A program made the translations under genes and the position numbers. From NCBI GenBank assembly GCA_003218135.1, contig QHNQ01000028.1, positions 1 through 64,000 on the forward strand: a DNA stretch of 64,000 nt, in the 5' to 3' direction. Of the stretch, positions 41,982 through 50,698 are shown one piece after another (the stretch's first letter is position 1; the number at the start of each line of letters is the position of its first letter). The notes beneath the pieces are model-generated. The model was given only the letters and a program-made list of their open reading frames with translations. It searched no databases and had not been told where the DNA came from. Origin of the DNA: Verrucomicrobiota bacterium. Its GTDB lineage: Bacteria > Verrucomicrobiota > Verrucomicrobiia > Chthoniobacterales > UBA10450.

Positions 41982-42527
41982 TTATGGCGCCGCAGACGTA
42001 TGATCGTGCACGATGCGCCAGCCTTCGGGCAGGCGTTTGAAAATCAGCGTGAAGCGGCCATGCGGTCGGTCCTTTGCGCGTTTCAAGCTCCAGTGACCGA
42101 GCACCGCGGCGGCGTCAGGAGACAGCAGAGTGATCTCAAGCTCTGAAAAAGTAAGCGTCCCCATTTTCGCCCGATCGGAGTATTTGGTTCGATACCGCTC
42201 GCGGACTATGTCCCAACCGCGTCTGACTTCATCGCCTGAAACAAAAACAGTCGACGGTGAGCGCGCATAGCCGTTCATGAATCCATCAATGTCGCCGCGG
42301 TTCCAGGCTTGCTGTTGTGCGTGAAGAACAGAGCGGATCCGAGGAATGTCGTTTGGGATTCCGCCGAGCGCCGTGCCAGCGATCGGCATTACTAGAATAC
42401 ATGAGGTAATCGCGATCGTACGTCCGAGTCGCAACCGGTGCGCCACGGCAGACGTGCTTCGCGGATTCGAAGGGCCAAGCACTTGCGGCGCAGGTGATCG
42501 GTAGTAAGCTACGGGGCTTTGTCTCAT
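41982..42527 (-). CDS. DUF4440/SnoaL-like (NTF2 fold) exported protein
   Basis: The 181-residue protein has a basic N terminus, a hydrophobic segment at about 35-55 (TIAITSCILVMPIAGTALGG) and an NTF2-like domain (about 60-178). RSVLHAQQQAWNRGDIDGFM is the classic opening helix, followed by RYRTKYSDRAKMGTLTF and FTLIFKRLPEGWRIVHDHTS. The family is small, with varied or unknown function. Its 5' end overlaps the open region upstream of the secretin gene on the other strand. The start could be further in, closer to the hydrophobic segment. Confidence 0.75.
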   Translation of the reverse strand: MRQSPVAYYRSPAPQVLGPSNPRSTSAVAHRLRLGRTIAITSCILVMPIAGTALGGIPNDIPRIRSVLHAQQQAWNRGDIDGFMNGYARSPSTVFVSGDEVRRGWDIVRERYRTKYSDRAKMGTLTFSELEITLLSPDAAAVLGHWSLKRAKDRPHGRFTLIFKRLPEGWRIVHDHTSAAP

Positions 42528-42620
42528 TCAGCGCGAGCAGTGAAGGATTGTTCAACTGAGGGAAATACGTTGACGGGTTTCATAAATCTACTAGCGTCGC
42601 CAATCCACCCAGATAAGACT

Positions 42621-45062
42621 GTGCACCGGTTTATCTGCATCGCCCTGCCCAAATCGCTACGCTCATGCGTTGCGGGCGCGGCGATCCTCGTGTTTGCCAA
42701 CGCGACGTTGATTCTTGCTCAAGGCGCACCACAGGGTGCCCAGGGAGTGCGGCCTGTCAAGGTACCGCAACCGGGAGAGACGCCTGGTTCTAAAGTAACT
42801 GATCCACCACCGGCAGACCCGCCAGCTCCTGCCAATGCGCCAGCAACCGTACGGCTTCAGTTTCCAAACAGCGATGTGGCAGATGTGTTGCATCTGTACG
42901 AGCAGCTCACCGGTAAGAAACTGGTGATGGATAATTTTGTACAGGGCAAGGTCAACATTTTCATCGCCAAAGACGTGTCGCGCGAGGAGGCAATCAAAAT
43001 CATCGAGATAAGCATGGCGCTGAATGGAATTTCGCTCGTTCCCGCTGGACGCGACATCATCGACGTGGTCGGGGCTGGTCAGAACCCTCGCAAAGCCCCG
43101 GTTCCGATTATTTCTGACATGGCTGACATTCCGCCGGGGAACCCGGTAGTCAGTTTCTTGTTCAAGCTGCAGTACGCGGATCCTCAGGAGCTTCAGCAAG
43201 TGCTGATGGCATATTTTCAGGGAAGCTCGGGCACGATCAATATTCTGGCTCTGCCGAAATCATCCAGTCTTTTGGTGACGCAGAATGCCGACATCATTCG
43301 AGAGCTTGCTGGTGTGATCGAACAAGTGGACGTCGCTCCTGCGGAAGTGGTGAGCGAGTTTATCAAGCTGGAGCGGGCCGACGCCAGCAAAGTTGTCGAC
43401 ATGCTGAATGAAATTTTCGAGAAGGGAAGTCAGACGCCAGGCCAGCCCGGCGTCCGCGCGGTCAAGGTGCCTGGAGCGGTGCCGCAACCAATGCAAGTGG
43501 AAGCTGGAGGTGGTCTGCTGTCCGAAGAGGCAGTAATCGTCGGAAAGATCAAACTTACTCCGGATGTGCGCACCAATCGGATTCACATAGTGACACGTCC
43601 GATCAACATGCCTTTCATTCGTAAGTTGATCCACGAATTCGATGCCAATGTTGAATTTGGAAAGCCCGTCACCCGACCACTGCGATACATTTCCGCCGGC
43701 GAAGTTTTGCCAGTGCTTGTGCAGGCATTGACTGAACCGGGAACAGAAGGTGGTGGCGGTGGCGCGGGCGCGGGTGGAGCCCTAGCGCCTCCTGCAGCTT
43801 CGCCTGCAGGACAACAACAACAGCGCCGGTCAGGTTACTCGGGGACAACTCCCTTCAGCGGGGGCGATACAGGTACTGCTGGCGGCAGCACGCTGAACAT
43901 CTCGGAAGAACTTTCTACTCAACCGGTGGACACTGCGCCTAAGGCAGTTGTCATCGGAAACGCCAAGCTCATCGCTGATCAACGTGCAAACAGCATCATC
44001 ATCCTAGGCAACCGCGAGGTGGTCGTGAAGGTGGAAAAAATTTTGGATGAAATGGACGTCAAGGCGCCGCAAGTGGCGCTCAGCACGGTTATTGGACAGT
44101 TGACACTCAATAACAGCGAAGAATTCGGTGTCGATTGGTTCGCCAAGTACCAAAACAAAGTGGTGGGAATTTCTCGCAACAACACCATATTTGGCTTGAA
44201 CAACCCACGGATTCCGGTCCCGAGTGTTGCTCCTTCCATTTCACCTGGAATCGTCGGCGGCAACACGGGGTCCATTCTCGATCCTTCCAATCTGATCAAT
44301 TTCGGTCAGATCATTCAGCAGGTAACCAATGGCACAAACATATATGTCGCGGCTGGAAACTATCTCGCGGCTATTGTGCATCTGCTCGAGTCCACCGGCC
44401 GGTTCAAAGTTATGTCGCGGCCGACGGTGTTCACGAGCAACAACAAGAAGGCAATCATCGCATCAGGGCAGGAGGTTCCGGTGCCTGTCAATACTCTCTC
44501 TAATGTTGGAACTGTCGGGATCAACGGAACGGCTGCCGTACAGGCGAGCATCGAATACAAGAAAGTCGTGCTTCAGCTTGAGGTCGTGCCGCTCATTAAT
44601 TCCGAGAAGGAAGTGTCGCTCGATATTTTGCAGAAGATCGACAGTATTGTGCCAGGCGGAGATGTAAGCATCAGTGGCAATCAGGTCCCAACAATCGCTA
44701 CGCGTTATATTCGCACCAACGTTTCCGCGGCGAACGGATCGACCATCATCCTGGGCGGATTGGTCGAAGAGGAAAAGAACAAGCAGTACCAAGGCATTCC
44801 TTATCTCTCGCGCATCCCCCTAATCGGCGTGGCGTTCCGTGGCACAGCAGTTAGCAAGACGCGCCGCGAGCTGATCATTCTTATGTGTCCGCAGGTCTCG
44901 CTGACCAAGTTGGATGCGTATCGGCTGCGCCAGAGATGGGAGGACACCACGCATTTTGGGCCGGAACTCGATCAGAACGAGTGTCCGGATTGCCCCAAAG
45001 TGGAAGGCGGCAAACAGTTACCCTTGCCGCCCCCCGATATTCCCGCGGCGAAAGATATGTAG
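42621..45062 (+). CDS. gspD: Type II secretion/type IV pilus-like secretin (GspD family)
   Basis: The protein is about 813 residues from a GTG at 42621. This start gives a good signal peptide (AGAAILVFANATLILAQ, cleavage before GAPQG). The frame is open to 42519 without an ATG. N-domains start with VRLQFPNSDVADVLHLYEQL, and N1-N3 repeats follow (LPKSSSLLVTQNADIIREL, then VKLTPDVRTNRIHIVTRP type). A Gly/Ala/Gln-rich linker sits at about 405-440. The secretin pore domain follows (about 500-780) with SRPTVFTSNNKKAIIASGQE and IPYLSRIPLIGVAFRG. It forms the outer-membrane pore. gspE lies two genes downstream. Confidence 0.9.
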   Translation: MHRFICIALPKSLRSCVAGAAILVFANATLILAQGAPQGAQGVRPVKVPQPGETPGSKVTDPPPADPPAPANAPATVRLQFPNSDVADVLHLYEQLTGKKLVMDNFVQGKVNIFIAKDVSREEAIKIIEISMALNGISLVPAGRDIIDVVGAGQNPRKAPVPIISDMADIPPGNPVVSFLFKLQYADPQELQQVLMAYFQGSSGTINILALPKSSSLLVTQNADIIRELAGVIEQVDVAPAEVVSEFIKLERADASKVVDMLNEIFEKGSQTPGQPGVRAVKVPGAVPQPMQVEAGGGLLSEEAVIVGKIKLTPDVRTNRIHIVTRPINMPFIRKLIHEFDANVEFGKPVTRPLRYISAGEVLPVLVQALTEPGTEGGGGGAGAGGALAPPAASPAGQQQQRRSGYSGTTPFSGGDTGTAGGSTLNISEELSTQPVDTAPKAVVIGNAKLIADQRANSIIILGNREVVVKVEKILDEMDVKAPQVALSTVIGQLTLNNSEEFGVDWFAKYQNKVVGISRNNTIFGLNNPRIPVPSVAPSISPGIVGGNTGSILDPSNLINFGQIIQQVTNGTNIYVAAGNYLAAIVHLLESTGRFKVMSRPTVFTSNNKKAIIASGQEVPVPVNTLSNVGTVGINGTAAVQASIEYKKVVLQLEVVPLINSEKEVSLDILQKIDSIVPGGDVSISGNQVPTIATRYIRTNVSAANGSTIILGGLVEEEKNKQYQGIPYLSRIPLIGVAFRGTAVSKTRRELIILMCPQVSLTKLDAYRLRQRWEDTTHFGPELDQNECPDCPKVEGGKQLPLPPPDIPAAKDM

Positions 45063-45080
45063 TAGCGGCCTCTACGCTTT

Positions 45081-45491
45081 ATGAAACGAATAACACTCGC
45101 TTTGATTCTCGGCCTTGGTGCAACCATCGCGCAAGGTGATGAGTTCGACGTTTTGTCTCACGATATTTTTCGGCCGACAGATGTTTTGGCGCAGAGAGAT
45201 GAATGGGGATTGGTTCATCAGGGGCCGCGCGTGAATGCCACTGACTTTGCGCCGAGATATCGTTGGCGGTGGATTTATTATCTCAAGGCCCCCGAACAAC
45301 TCGTTCTGCAGCCGGCTTACGTCGGCTCAATGCAAGCGGCGCTACGCCGGTTGGGCTACTATTGCGGCCCGGTGGACGGCGTGTACACCGAAGAGGTCGC
45401 GGATGCTATCGCACGGCTGCAAAAGAACTGTTCGATGAAGGTCACCGGCACCCTTACGGATCCTGTGCGGCGTGCGTTGCACATGCCCTGA
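45081..45491 (+). CDS. Exported peptidoglycan-binding-domain protein within the secretin gene set
   Basis: The 136-residue protein has a signal peptide (MKRITLALILGLGATIA, cleavage after QG) and a short linker with aromatic residues (YRWRWIYYLKAPEQL). Its C-terminal PG_binding_1 domain (about 78-134) contains MQAALRRLGYYCGPVDGVYT and EEVADAIARLQKNC. Two extra Cys residues in the domain could form a disulfide. It starts 18 bases after the secretin stop and ends 9 bases before gspE, so it probably anchors or guides the secretion machine through the cell wall. That role is inferred from position. Confidence 0.8.
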   Translation: MKRITLALILGLGATIAQGDEFDVLSHDIFRPTDVLAQRDEWGLVHQGPRVNATDFAPRYRWRWIYYLKAPEQLVLQPAYVGSMQAALRRLGYYCGPVDGVYTEEVADAIARLQKNCSMKVTGTLTDPVRRALHMP

Positions 45492-45500
45492 GTTTCGCTG

Positions 45501-47240
45501 ATGAACGGAACTCCCAGTCAGTCCCTGATTAATTTGCTGCTGCAAAGCGGTGTGTCTTCACAGGAAGAAGCGGCGCAACTGGCAACGAACTTGAACGGCG
45601 GTTCTTGGGTAAGCCAGGTGCTCGATTCGGGTAAAGTGGATGAGCAACGTTTCCTCGGCGCAATTGGGAATTTCTTCCGGGTGCCGGTTGTCTCCATGGA
45701 CGCGAAAAAAATCGATCGCGTGGCATTATCGATCTTACCGAGTCGTTTTGTTTTTCAACATCATGTTTTGCCGATCGAGGTGAAGGAAAATTCCGTGGTG
45801 CTGGCGACATACGATCTTTTCAATTCCATCGGCCGGCAGCTGGCCGCGCAGCTTTTGAAGAAACCGGCCGAGTGGGTGCTGGTTCCGCGCGCGCAGCTCT
45901 TGCGCGCAATGAAAACGCTGTACGGCGTCGGCGCCGAGACATTCGACGAAATTCTAAAAACGCGAGGTTCGCTCGACCTATTGAACGACGCTGAGACGGC
46001 GATCGAACTCAATGCCGACGATCCCGAGGCGTCCGTGGTGAAATTCGTAAACCAAATCATTCGCGAAGCGATCCTGGAGCGCGCCACTGACATTCACGTC
46101 GAGCCGCTCGAAAACGATCTGCGGATTCGGTATCGAATTGATGGAATTTTGCACGAAGTCGCTGTGCCGCCGCAGTTACGCGTCTTGCAATCGGCCATTA
46201 TCTCGCGCCTGAAAGTCATGTCGCACATGGATATCGCAGAACGCCGGTTGCCTCAGGACGGCCGCATGAATTTGCTCGCCAACAATCAGGAGATCGACGT
46301 GCGCGTTTCCACGATTCCAACCGTAAATGGCGAGTCAATCAGTCTCCGGTTGCTCAGTCGCGGCGAGCAGCAATTCAATTTCGAACGGCTCGATCTCGGC
46401 GAGAAACAGGAGAAAATCATCCGTCATCTGTTGACGCAGCCCAACGGAATCATTCTGCTTACCGGCCCAACCGGCTGCGGAAAATCGACCTCGCTCTATT
46501 GTTTCCTGAGCAGCATCAATTCAGTGCAACGCCGCATCATCACGATCGAAGAACCGGTCGAGTACCGTATTGCCGGTGTTTCGCAAATCGATGTGAAACC
46601 AGAAATTGATCTGACCTTCGCCAAAGGTCTCCGCCACATTTTGCGACAAGATCCGAATGTAGTGATGGTTGGTGAGATCCGTGATATCGAGACGGCGGAC
46701 ATCGCGATTCGCGCGGCGATGACTGGTCACCTTGTTTTCAGCACGCTGCACACCAATGACGCCGTTGGAGGCATCACGCGTTTGCTCGACATGGACGTGG
46801 AACCCTTCCTGCTCGCCTCGGTAGTGAAATGTTTCATCGCGCAACGCCTCGTGCGGACGATTTGCCCTGACTGCGTCGAAGTTGTTGATTATCCGCACGA
46901 ATATCTGGCCGAGATCGGTTTTCCAGTCAAAGAACACGGCACCCGCTTCCGGCGCGGCGCCGGTTGCGACCAATGCCGCCAGACCGGGTATCAGGGTCGC
47001 GCGGCGATCTATGAAATTTGCCTCATCACCGAGCCGTTGAGAAGGCTCGTCATGCAAAAGCGCGATGGCGGCGAACTGAAGCAATGCGCTATTGCCGAAG
47101 GTATGGAGACGTTGCGACAGGACGGCTGGCGGCGCGTCGCCCAAGGCAGAACAACCATCGAAGAAGTTGTCCGCGTCACCCAAACTGATGAAGTAATGGC
47201 CGAAACGGCCGAAGAAGCCGAGCCGGTGGTGGCGGGATAG
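45501..47240 (+). CDS. gspE: GspE/PulE-family secretion/pilus assembly ATPase
   Basis: The 579-residue hexameric ATPase has an N-terminal MshEN-like domain (about 1-150, FLGAIGNFFRVPVVSMDAKK). A core N2 domain contains DIHVEPLENDLRIRYRIDG. Walker A GPTGCGKST is near 321-329, the Asp box is IITIEEPVEYRI, the His box is VFSTLHTNDAVGGITRL, and the zinc-binding CPDC...CDQC motif is near 455-490. It powers pseudopilus or pilus assembly at the inner membrane. It follows the secretin and the peptidoglycan-binding gene. GspF and pseudopilins are not in the window. Confidence 0.95.
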   Translation: MNGTPSQSLINLLLQSGVSSQEEAAQLATNLNGGSWVSQVLDSGKVDEQRFLGAIGNFFRVPVVSMDAKKIDRVALSILPSRFVFQHHVLPIEVKENSVVLATYDLFNSIGRQLAAQLLKKPAEWVLVPRAQLLRAMKTLYGVGAETFDEILKTRGSLDLLNDAETAIELNADDPEASVVKFVNQIIREAILERATDIHVEPLENDLRIRYRIDGILHEVAVPPQLRVLQSAIISRLKVMSHMDIAERRLPQDGRMNLLANNQEIDVRVSTIPTVNGESISLRLLSRGEQQFNFERLDLGEKQEKIIRHLLTQPNGIILLTGPTGCGKSTSLYCFLSSINSVQRRIITIEEPVEYRIAGVSQIDVKPEIDLTFAKGLRHILRQDPNVVMVGEIRDIETADIAIRAAMTGHLVFSTLHTNDAVGGITRLLDMDVEPFLLASVVKCFIAQRLVRTICPDCVEVVDYPHEYLAEIGFPVKEHGTRFRRGAGCDQCRQTGYQGRAAIYEICLITEPLRRLVMQKRDGGELKQCAIAEGMETLRQDGWRRVAQGRTTIEEVVRVTQTDEVMAETAEEAEPVVAG

Positions 47241-47316
47241 CGCACGCCTAACCGCGCGGTCATCTACGTGCTCGACGTGCGGTAGTGACGTGTCCCTTCC
47301 TCCGTTCGGGAACGGC

Positions 47317-47988
47317 TCAGTTTACGCCTGGGACGCCACGCAATTCGCGGATCGCTTTGGCGTAGTCCTTCGAGTGAAAAATCGAAGTGCCGGCCACGAG
47401 TACGTTCGCGCCGTTTTCTATTGAGATTCGCGCGGTCCTGTCATTAATGCCGCCGTCCACTTCAATGTCTATCTTGCGCTCGCGCGATTTGTTCCATGCC
47501 GCCGCGCGCCTGACCTTTTCCATCTGATCGGCGCGGAACTCTTGTCCGCCAAAGCCAGGATGCACAGTCATCACAAGCAGCATATCGATCGTGCCGAGGA
47601 ACGGTTCGACCAAGTCGAACGCGGTCTCGGGATTTAGCGTAAGGCCCGCTCGACAGCCCGCCTCGCGAATTTGCCGCAACGTTTTCACGACGTCGTGTTT
47701 GGCTTCCGGTTCCACGTGAACGGTGATTGAGTTTGCGCCGACTTTGATGAATCGCGGCACATAATGCTCGGCATGCTCGATCATGAGATGCACGTCGAGT
47801 GGCAGACTTGTTTCTTTGCGGACGAATCGAACAATGTCCGGCCCAAAGGAAATGTTATCGACAAAATGTCCATCCATGATGTCGCAATGGATCCAATCCG
47901 CGCCTGCGGTTTCGATGCGATGAATTTCATCGCTGAGCCGCGAAAAATCGGCGGCAAGAACGGACGGAGCGATGATGATTCTCGCCAT
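47317..47988 (-). CDS. rpe: Ribulose-phosphate 3-epimerase
   Basis: The 223-residue TIM-barrel enzyme interconverts ribulose-5-P and xylulose-5-P in the pentose phosphate pathway. Signatures: IIIAPSVLAADFSRLSDEIH at the N terminus, WIHCDIMDGHFVDNISFGP with metal-binding His/Asp, LDVHLMIEHAEHYV, VMTVHPGFGGQEF and IDIEVDGGINDRTA. Length equals E. coli Rpe. The ATG at 47988 was chosen over an open frame to 48099. It converges on gspE with a 76-base gap that holds only a short hairpin (ccgtt-cggg-aacgg, 47300-47313). Confidence 0.97.
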   Translation of the reverse strand: MARIIIAPSVLAADFSRLSDEIHRIETAGADWIHCDIMDGHFVDNISFGPDIVRFVRKETSLPLDVHLMIEHAEHYVPRFIKVGANSITVHVEPEAKHDVVKTLRQIREAGCRAGLTLNPETAFDLVEPFLGTIDMLLVMTVHPGFGGQEFRADQMEKVRRAAAWNKSRERKIDIEVDGGINDRTARISIENGANVLVAGTSIFHSKDYAKAIRELRGVPGVN

Positions 47989-48215
47989 GAGTGATGCAGT
48001 AAAGGAGTAATGCATTGATGGCAAGGTCGCAGTGATGACCGCAATGCAACACTCGCTACTGAAACAGAATGCGCTTGACGGCGCGCCGCGCTGTTTCATG
48101 TTACCGCGTTTCAGCCTGGCCGAACCGCGCCGCAGGAAAGAGTCCTGCGAAAATGGATTCGCTCAGACGGTGAACGCGTTTCCTTCGGACTGGAAGTGCT
48201 GCTAATAAGTAATTC

Positions 48216-49256
48216 ATGTTCAACGGACTTTTCGGCTGGTTATCCAGCGACATCGGCATCGATCTCGGGACGGCAAACACTCTTGTTTACGTAAAAGACC
48301 AGGGGATCGTCTTACGTGAGCCATCGGTGGTAGCCGTGCAGGCCGGAACCAACAGAGTCCTGGCAGTCGGTGACGAAGCCAAGCGCATGCTCGGCCGCAC
48401 GCCGGCGAATATTGTCGCGGTGCGTCCGCTAAAGGATGGCGTGATTGCCGACTTCGAAGTTACTGAGGCAATGTTGCGGCACTTCATCAGCAAAGTGCAT
48501 AACCGGCGGGTACGCGCCAGGCCGCGCGTAGTGATCGCAGTGCCTTCCGGAATTACCGAAGTGGAAAAGCGCGCTGTACGTGAATCCGCGACGCACGCCG
48601 GTGCGCGCGAAGTTTATTTGATCGAGGAACCGATGGCGGCGGCAATCGGCGTGGGACTCCCAGTACAGGATCCGGCAGGCAACATGATCATCGATATCGG
48701 TGGCGGCACGACCGAAGTCGCTCTTATTTCACTTTCCGGAATTGTGTTCAGTCGAAGCGTGCGCGTCGCAGGCGATGAGTTGGACGAGGCCATCGTACAA
48801 TACATGAAGCGCGCTTACAATTTGATGGTCGGCGAACGCACGGCAGAAGAAATCAAGATCAAGATTGGCTCGGCGTATCCGAGCGAAAAAGAAACCAGCG
48901 TTGAAGTGAAGGGGCGCGATCTCGTCGCTGGTTTGCCAAAAACGCTCATGATTACTTCACAGGAAGTGCGCGAAGCGTTGCTCGAACCGATCTCCACCAT
49001 CGTTGATTCCGTGCGTATTACCCTCGAACGCTGTCCTCCTGAACTTTCGGCGGATCTTGTCGATCGCGGATTGGTACTGGCGGGCGGAGGTGCGTTGCTA
49101 CGGGGCTTTGACAAACTTTTGAGTGAGGAAACAGGTTTGCCTGTCCATGTAGCTGAAGATCCGCTTAGTGCAGTGGCGGAAGGGACCGGCAAATGCCTCA
49201 ATGAACTTAAGTTTCTGCGTCAGGTCGCTTCAGCCGATCGCCAGTGGCGCGGATAA
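48216..49256 (+). CDS. mreB: Rod-shape determining actin-like protein MreB
   Basis: The 346-residue bacterial actin directs lateral cell-wall synthesis. Phosphate 1 motif: [20 protein letters not shown]. Other blocks: [40 protein letters not shown], the phosphate 2 region [20 protein letters not shown], and [15 protein letters not shown]. The N-terminal membrane-binding helix starts [14 protein letters not shown]. It opens the cluster mreB-mreC-mreD-mrdA and implies a rod-like or elongating cell. The upstream 227 bases hold no other gene. Confidence 0.98.
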   Translation: MFNGLFGWLSSDIGIDLGTANTLVYVKDQGIVLREPSVVAVQAGTNRVLAVGDEAKRMLGRTPANIVAVRPLKDGVIADFEVTEAMLRHFISKVHNRRVRARPRVVIAVPSGITEVEKRAVRESATHAGAREVYLIEEPMAAAIGVGLPVQDPAGNMIIDIGGGTTEVALISLSGIVFSRSVRVAGDELDEAIVQYMKRAYNLMVGERTAEEIKIKIGSAYPSEKETSVEVKGRDLVAGLPKTLMITSQEVREALLEPISTIVDSVRITLERCPPELSADLVDRGLVLAGGGALLRGFDKLLSEETGLPVHVAEDPLSAVAEGTGKCLNELKFLRQVASADRQWRG

Positions 49257-49350
49257 TTGCGGATTGACGATTTCGGATTGCGGATTGACTTCCGTTCTTC
49301 CGCTGATTTCGATCTCAATCAAGTCCAAACGCGCAATCTGCAATCCGGAA
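49257..49350. repeat. GCGGATTG-type repeat between mreB and mreC
   Basis: gcggattgacgatttcggat and gcggattgac (49259-49288) face gcgcaatctgcaatccggaatc (49330-49352). The pair is an imperfect inverted repeat and fills the mreB-mreC gap. Translation through it would add low-complexity residues to MreC, so the real start is after it. Confidence 0.6.
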
Positions 49351-49355
49351 TCGAC

Positions 49356-50159
49356 ATGAGCCGTACAAGTATTATCGCGCTGCTGATCTTTGGCGCTGTT
49401 TTGGGGTATTTTCTCAGCTTCGGGCCTGAGACGACGCAGAAGTTCAAGGCGAGCGTGTACCAGTTGCTGGCGCCATTTTTGACGGGCGGTTCGGGGATAA
49501 AAAAGCAGATCACATCCGTGCGCACCGGCTTGAGGTCTCTCGATCAACTCGAGCACGAGAGTGCTGCACTTCAGGTGGAAAACCGAGAGCTGCGCGCGAC
49601 CAACCAGGGCCTGCGAGATGTGGAGCACGAAGTTAATCGTCTGCGTCACGCGCTGAATTATCGAGAGCGGTCCGTCTTCAAGTTGATCGCAGCAGAAATT
49701 ATTGCGCGCGACTCCTCGACTTGGTGGCGGACCATTACAATCAATCGTGGCAGAAGAGACGGCATCGAAACGGATATGCCTGTAGTAACCGACTTGGGTC
49801 TGGTCGGAAAAACTACTACCGTGAGCGACAGCATTTCGGTTGTGTTGTTGGTTTCGGATGAAAATTGCCGGCTCGCGGCTTCAGTCGAAGGCAGCCGCGA
49901 GCAGGGGATCGTCTCTGGCGAACGAACCACAACGGGACTAACTCCTCTTCTGAACCTGAATTTCTTATCGAAGCAGGCTGACCTAAAGCCCGGCCAGAAA
50001 GTTTACACTTCCGGAGTAGGCGGCGTTTTTCCGTCGGGGTTGCTCGTTGGTTTAGTGAAAAGTTACCGGGTTCGGGAGTTAGACGGACAAGCCCAACTGA
50101 CTCCAGCGGTCGATCTGTCGCATTTGGAGGATGTGTTTGTGGTAACTGGACGAAGATGA
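49356..50159 (+). CDS. mreC: Rod-shape determining protein MreC
   Basis: The 267-residue protein has an N-terminal membrane anchor (about 5-22, IIALLIFGAVLGYFLSF). A periplasmic coiled coil follows (about 50-95, DQLEHESAALQVENRELRAT). The C-terminal beta-domain (about 105-260) carries AAEIIARDSSTWWRTITINR and VVTDLGLVGKTT, typical of MreC. It links MreB filaments to the wall-synthesis enzymes. The ATG at 49356 follows the repeat at 49257-49350. The stop overlaps the mreD ATG (ATGA). Confidence 0.93.
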   Translation: MSRTSIIALLIFGAVLGYFLSFGPETTQKFKASVYQLLAPFLTGGSGIKKQITSVRTGLRSLDQLEHESAALQVENRELRATNQGLRDVEHEVNRLRHALNYRERSVFKLIAAEIIARDSSTWWRTITINRGRRDGIETDMPVVTDLGLVGKTTTVSDSISVVLLVSDENCRLAASVEGSREQGIVSGERTTTGLTPLLNLNFLSKQADLKPGQKVYTSGVGGVFPSGLLVGLVKSYRVRELDGQAQLTPAVDLSHLEDVFVVTGRR

Positions 50160-50698
50160 TATTTTTTGTTCTTCTGCTGTTTCTGGTGCTGGTGGCGCAG
50201 ATTGCGGAGCTGTTCATTCCGGCGCTGCCGTGGCTCTACAATGCGCATGTCTATATTGTGCCGGTAATCGTTTTTTATGGTGCGATGGCTCTGCCGTTTC
50301 CGTTGATGCTGGCGCTTGCGCTGTACGCGGGGGTTTTGCTTGATGCGCTTACTGTGCAAGTGATTGGTGGCAAAGTTGAAATCTCAGCAGGATCGTCGAT
50401 ACTGCTTTACGGTGTGCTGGCAGGAATAATGCATGGGCTCAGACCGCTCTTTGCCCGCGGCCACTGGGAAGTGCATTGCATCCTGAGCGGCATCTTTACG
50501 TCGTTGATAGTTTTGGCGCAATACCTCATGATCACGTTTCGCCGCGGCTCTCTTGTTTTTAACCGCGAAATTTGCTGGCAAATCGGCACACCAGGTCTCA
50601 TTGCTATGGCTATCGCGCCGATTGTTTTCTGGCTGCTTCAGTGGATGGGACGTATGACGGCTTATCCGTATAGTCCCGAAGGGAGGCAATACAAATGA
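50156..50698 (+). CDS. mreD: Rod-shape determining protein MreD
   Basis: The 180-residue integral membrane protein has about five hydrophobic segments: IFFVLLLFLVLVAQIAELF, then VYIVPVIVFYGAMALP, LMLALALYAGVLLDAL and others. Sequence is poorly conserved in this family. Position between mreC and mrdA, size and membrane layout support the name. It overlaps mreC and mrdA by 4 bases each, so the three are co-translated. Confidence 0.85.
   Translation: MIFFVLLLFLVLVAQIAELFIPALPWLYNAHVYIVPVIVFYGAMALPFPLMLALALYAGVLLDALTVQVIGGKVEISAGSSILLYGVLAGIMHGLRPLFARGHWEVHCILSGIFTSLIVLAQYLMITFRRGSLVFNREICWQIGTPGLIAMAIAPIVFWLLQWMGRMTAYPYSPEGRQYK

Noticed and set aside
47247-47254. GCCTAAC after gspE as a possible attC R'' box
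   Set aside because: No GTTRRRY partner box or pairing arms follow within 150 bases.
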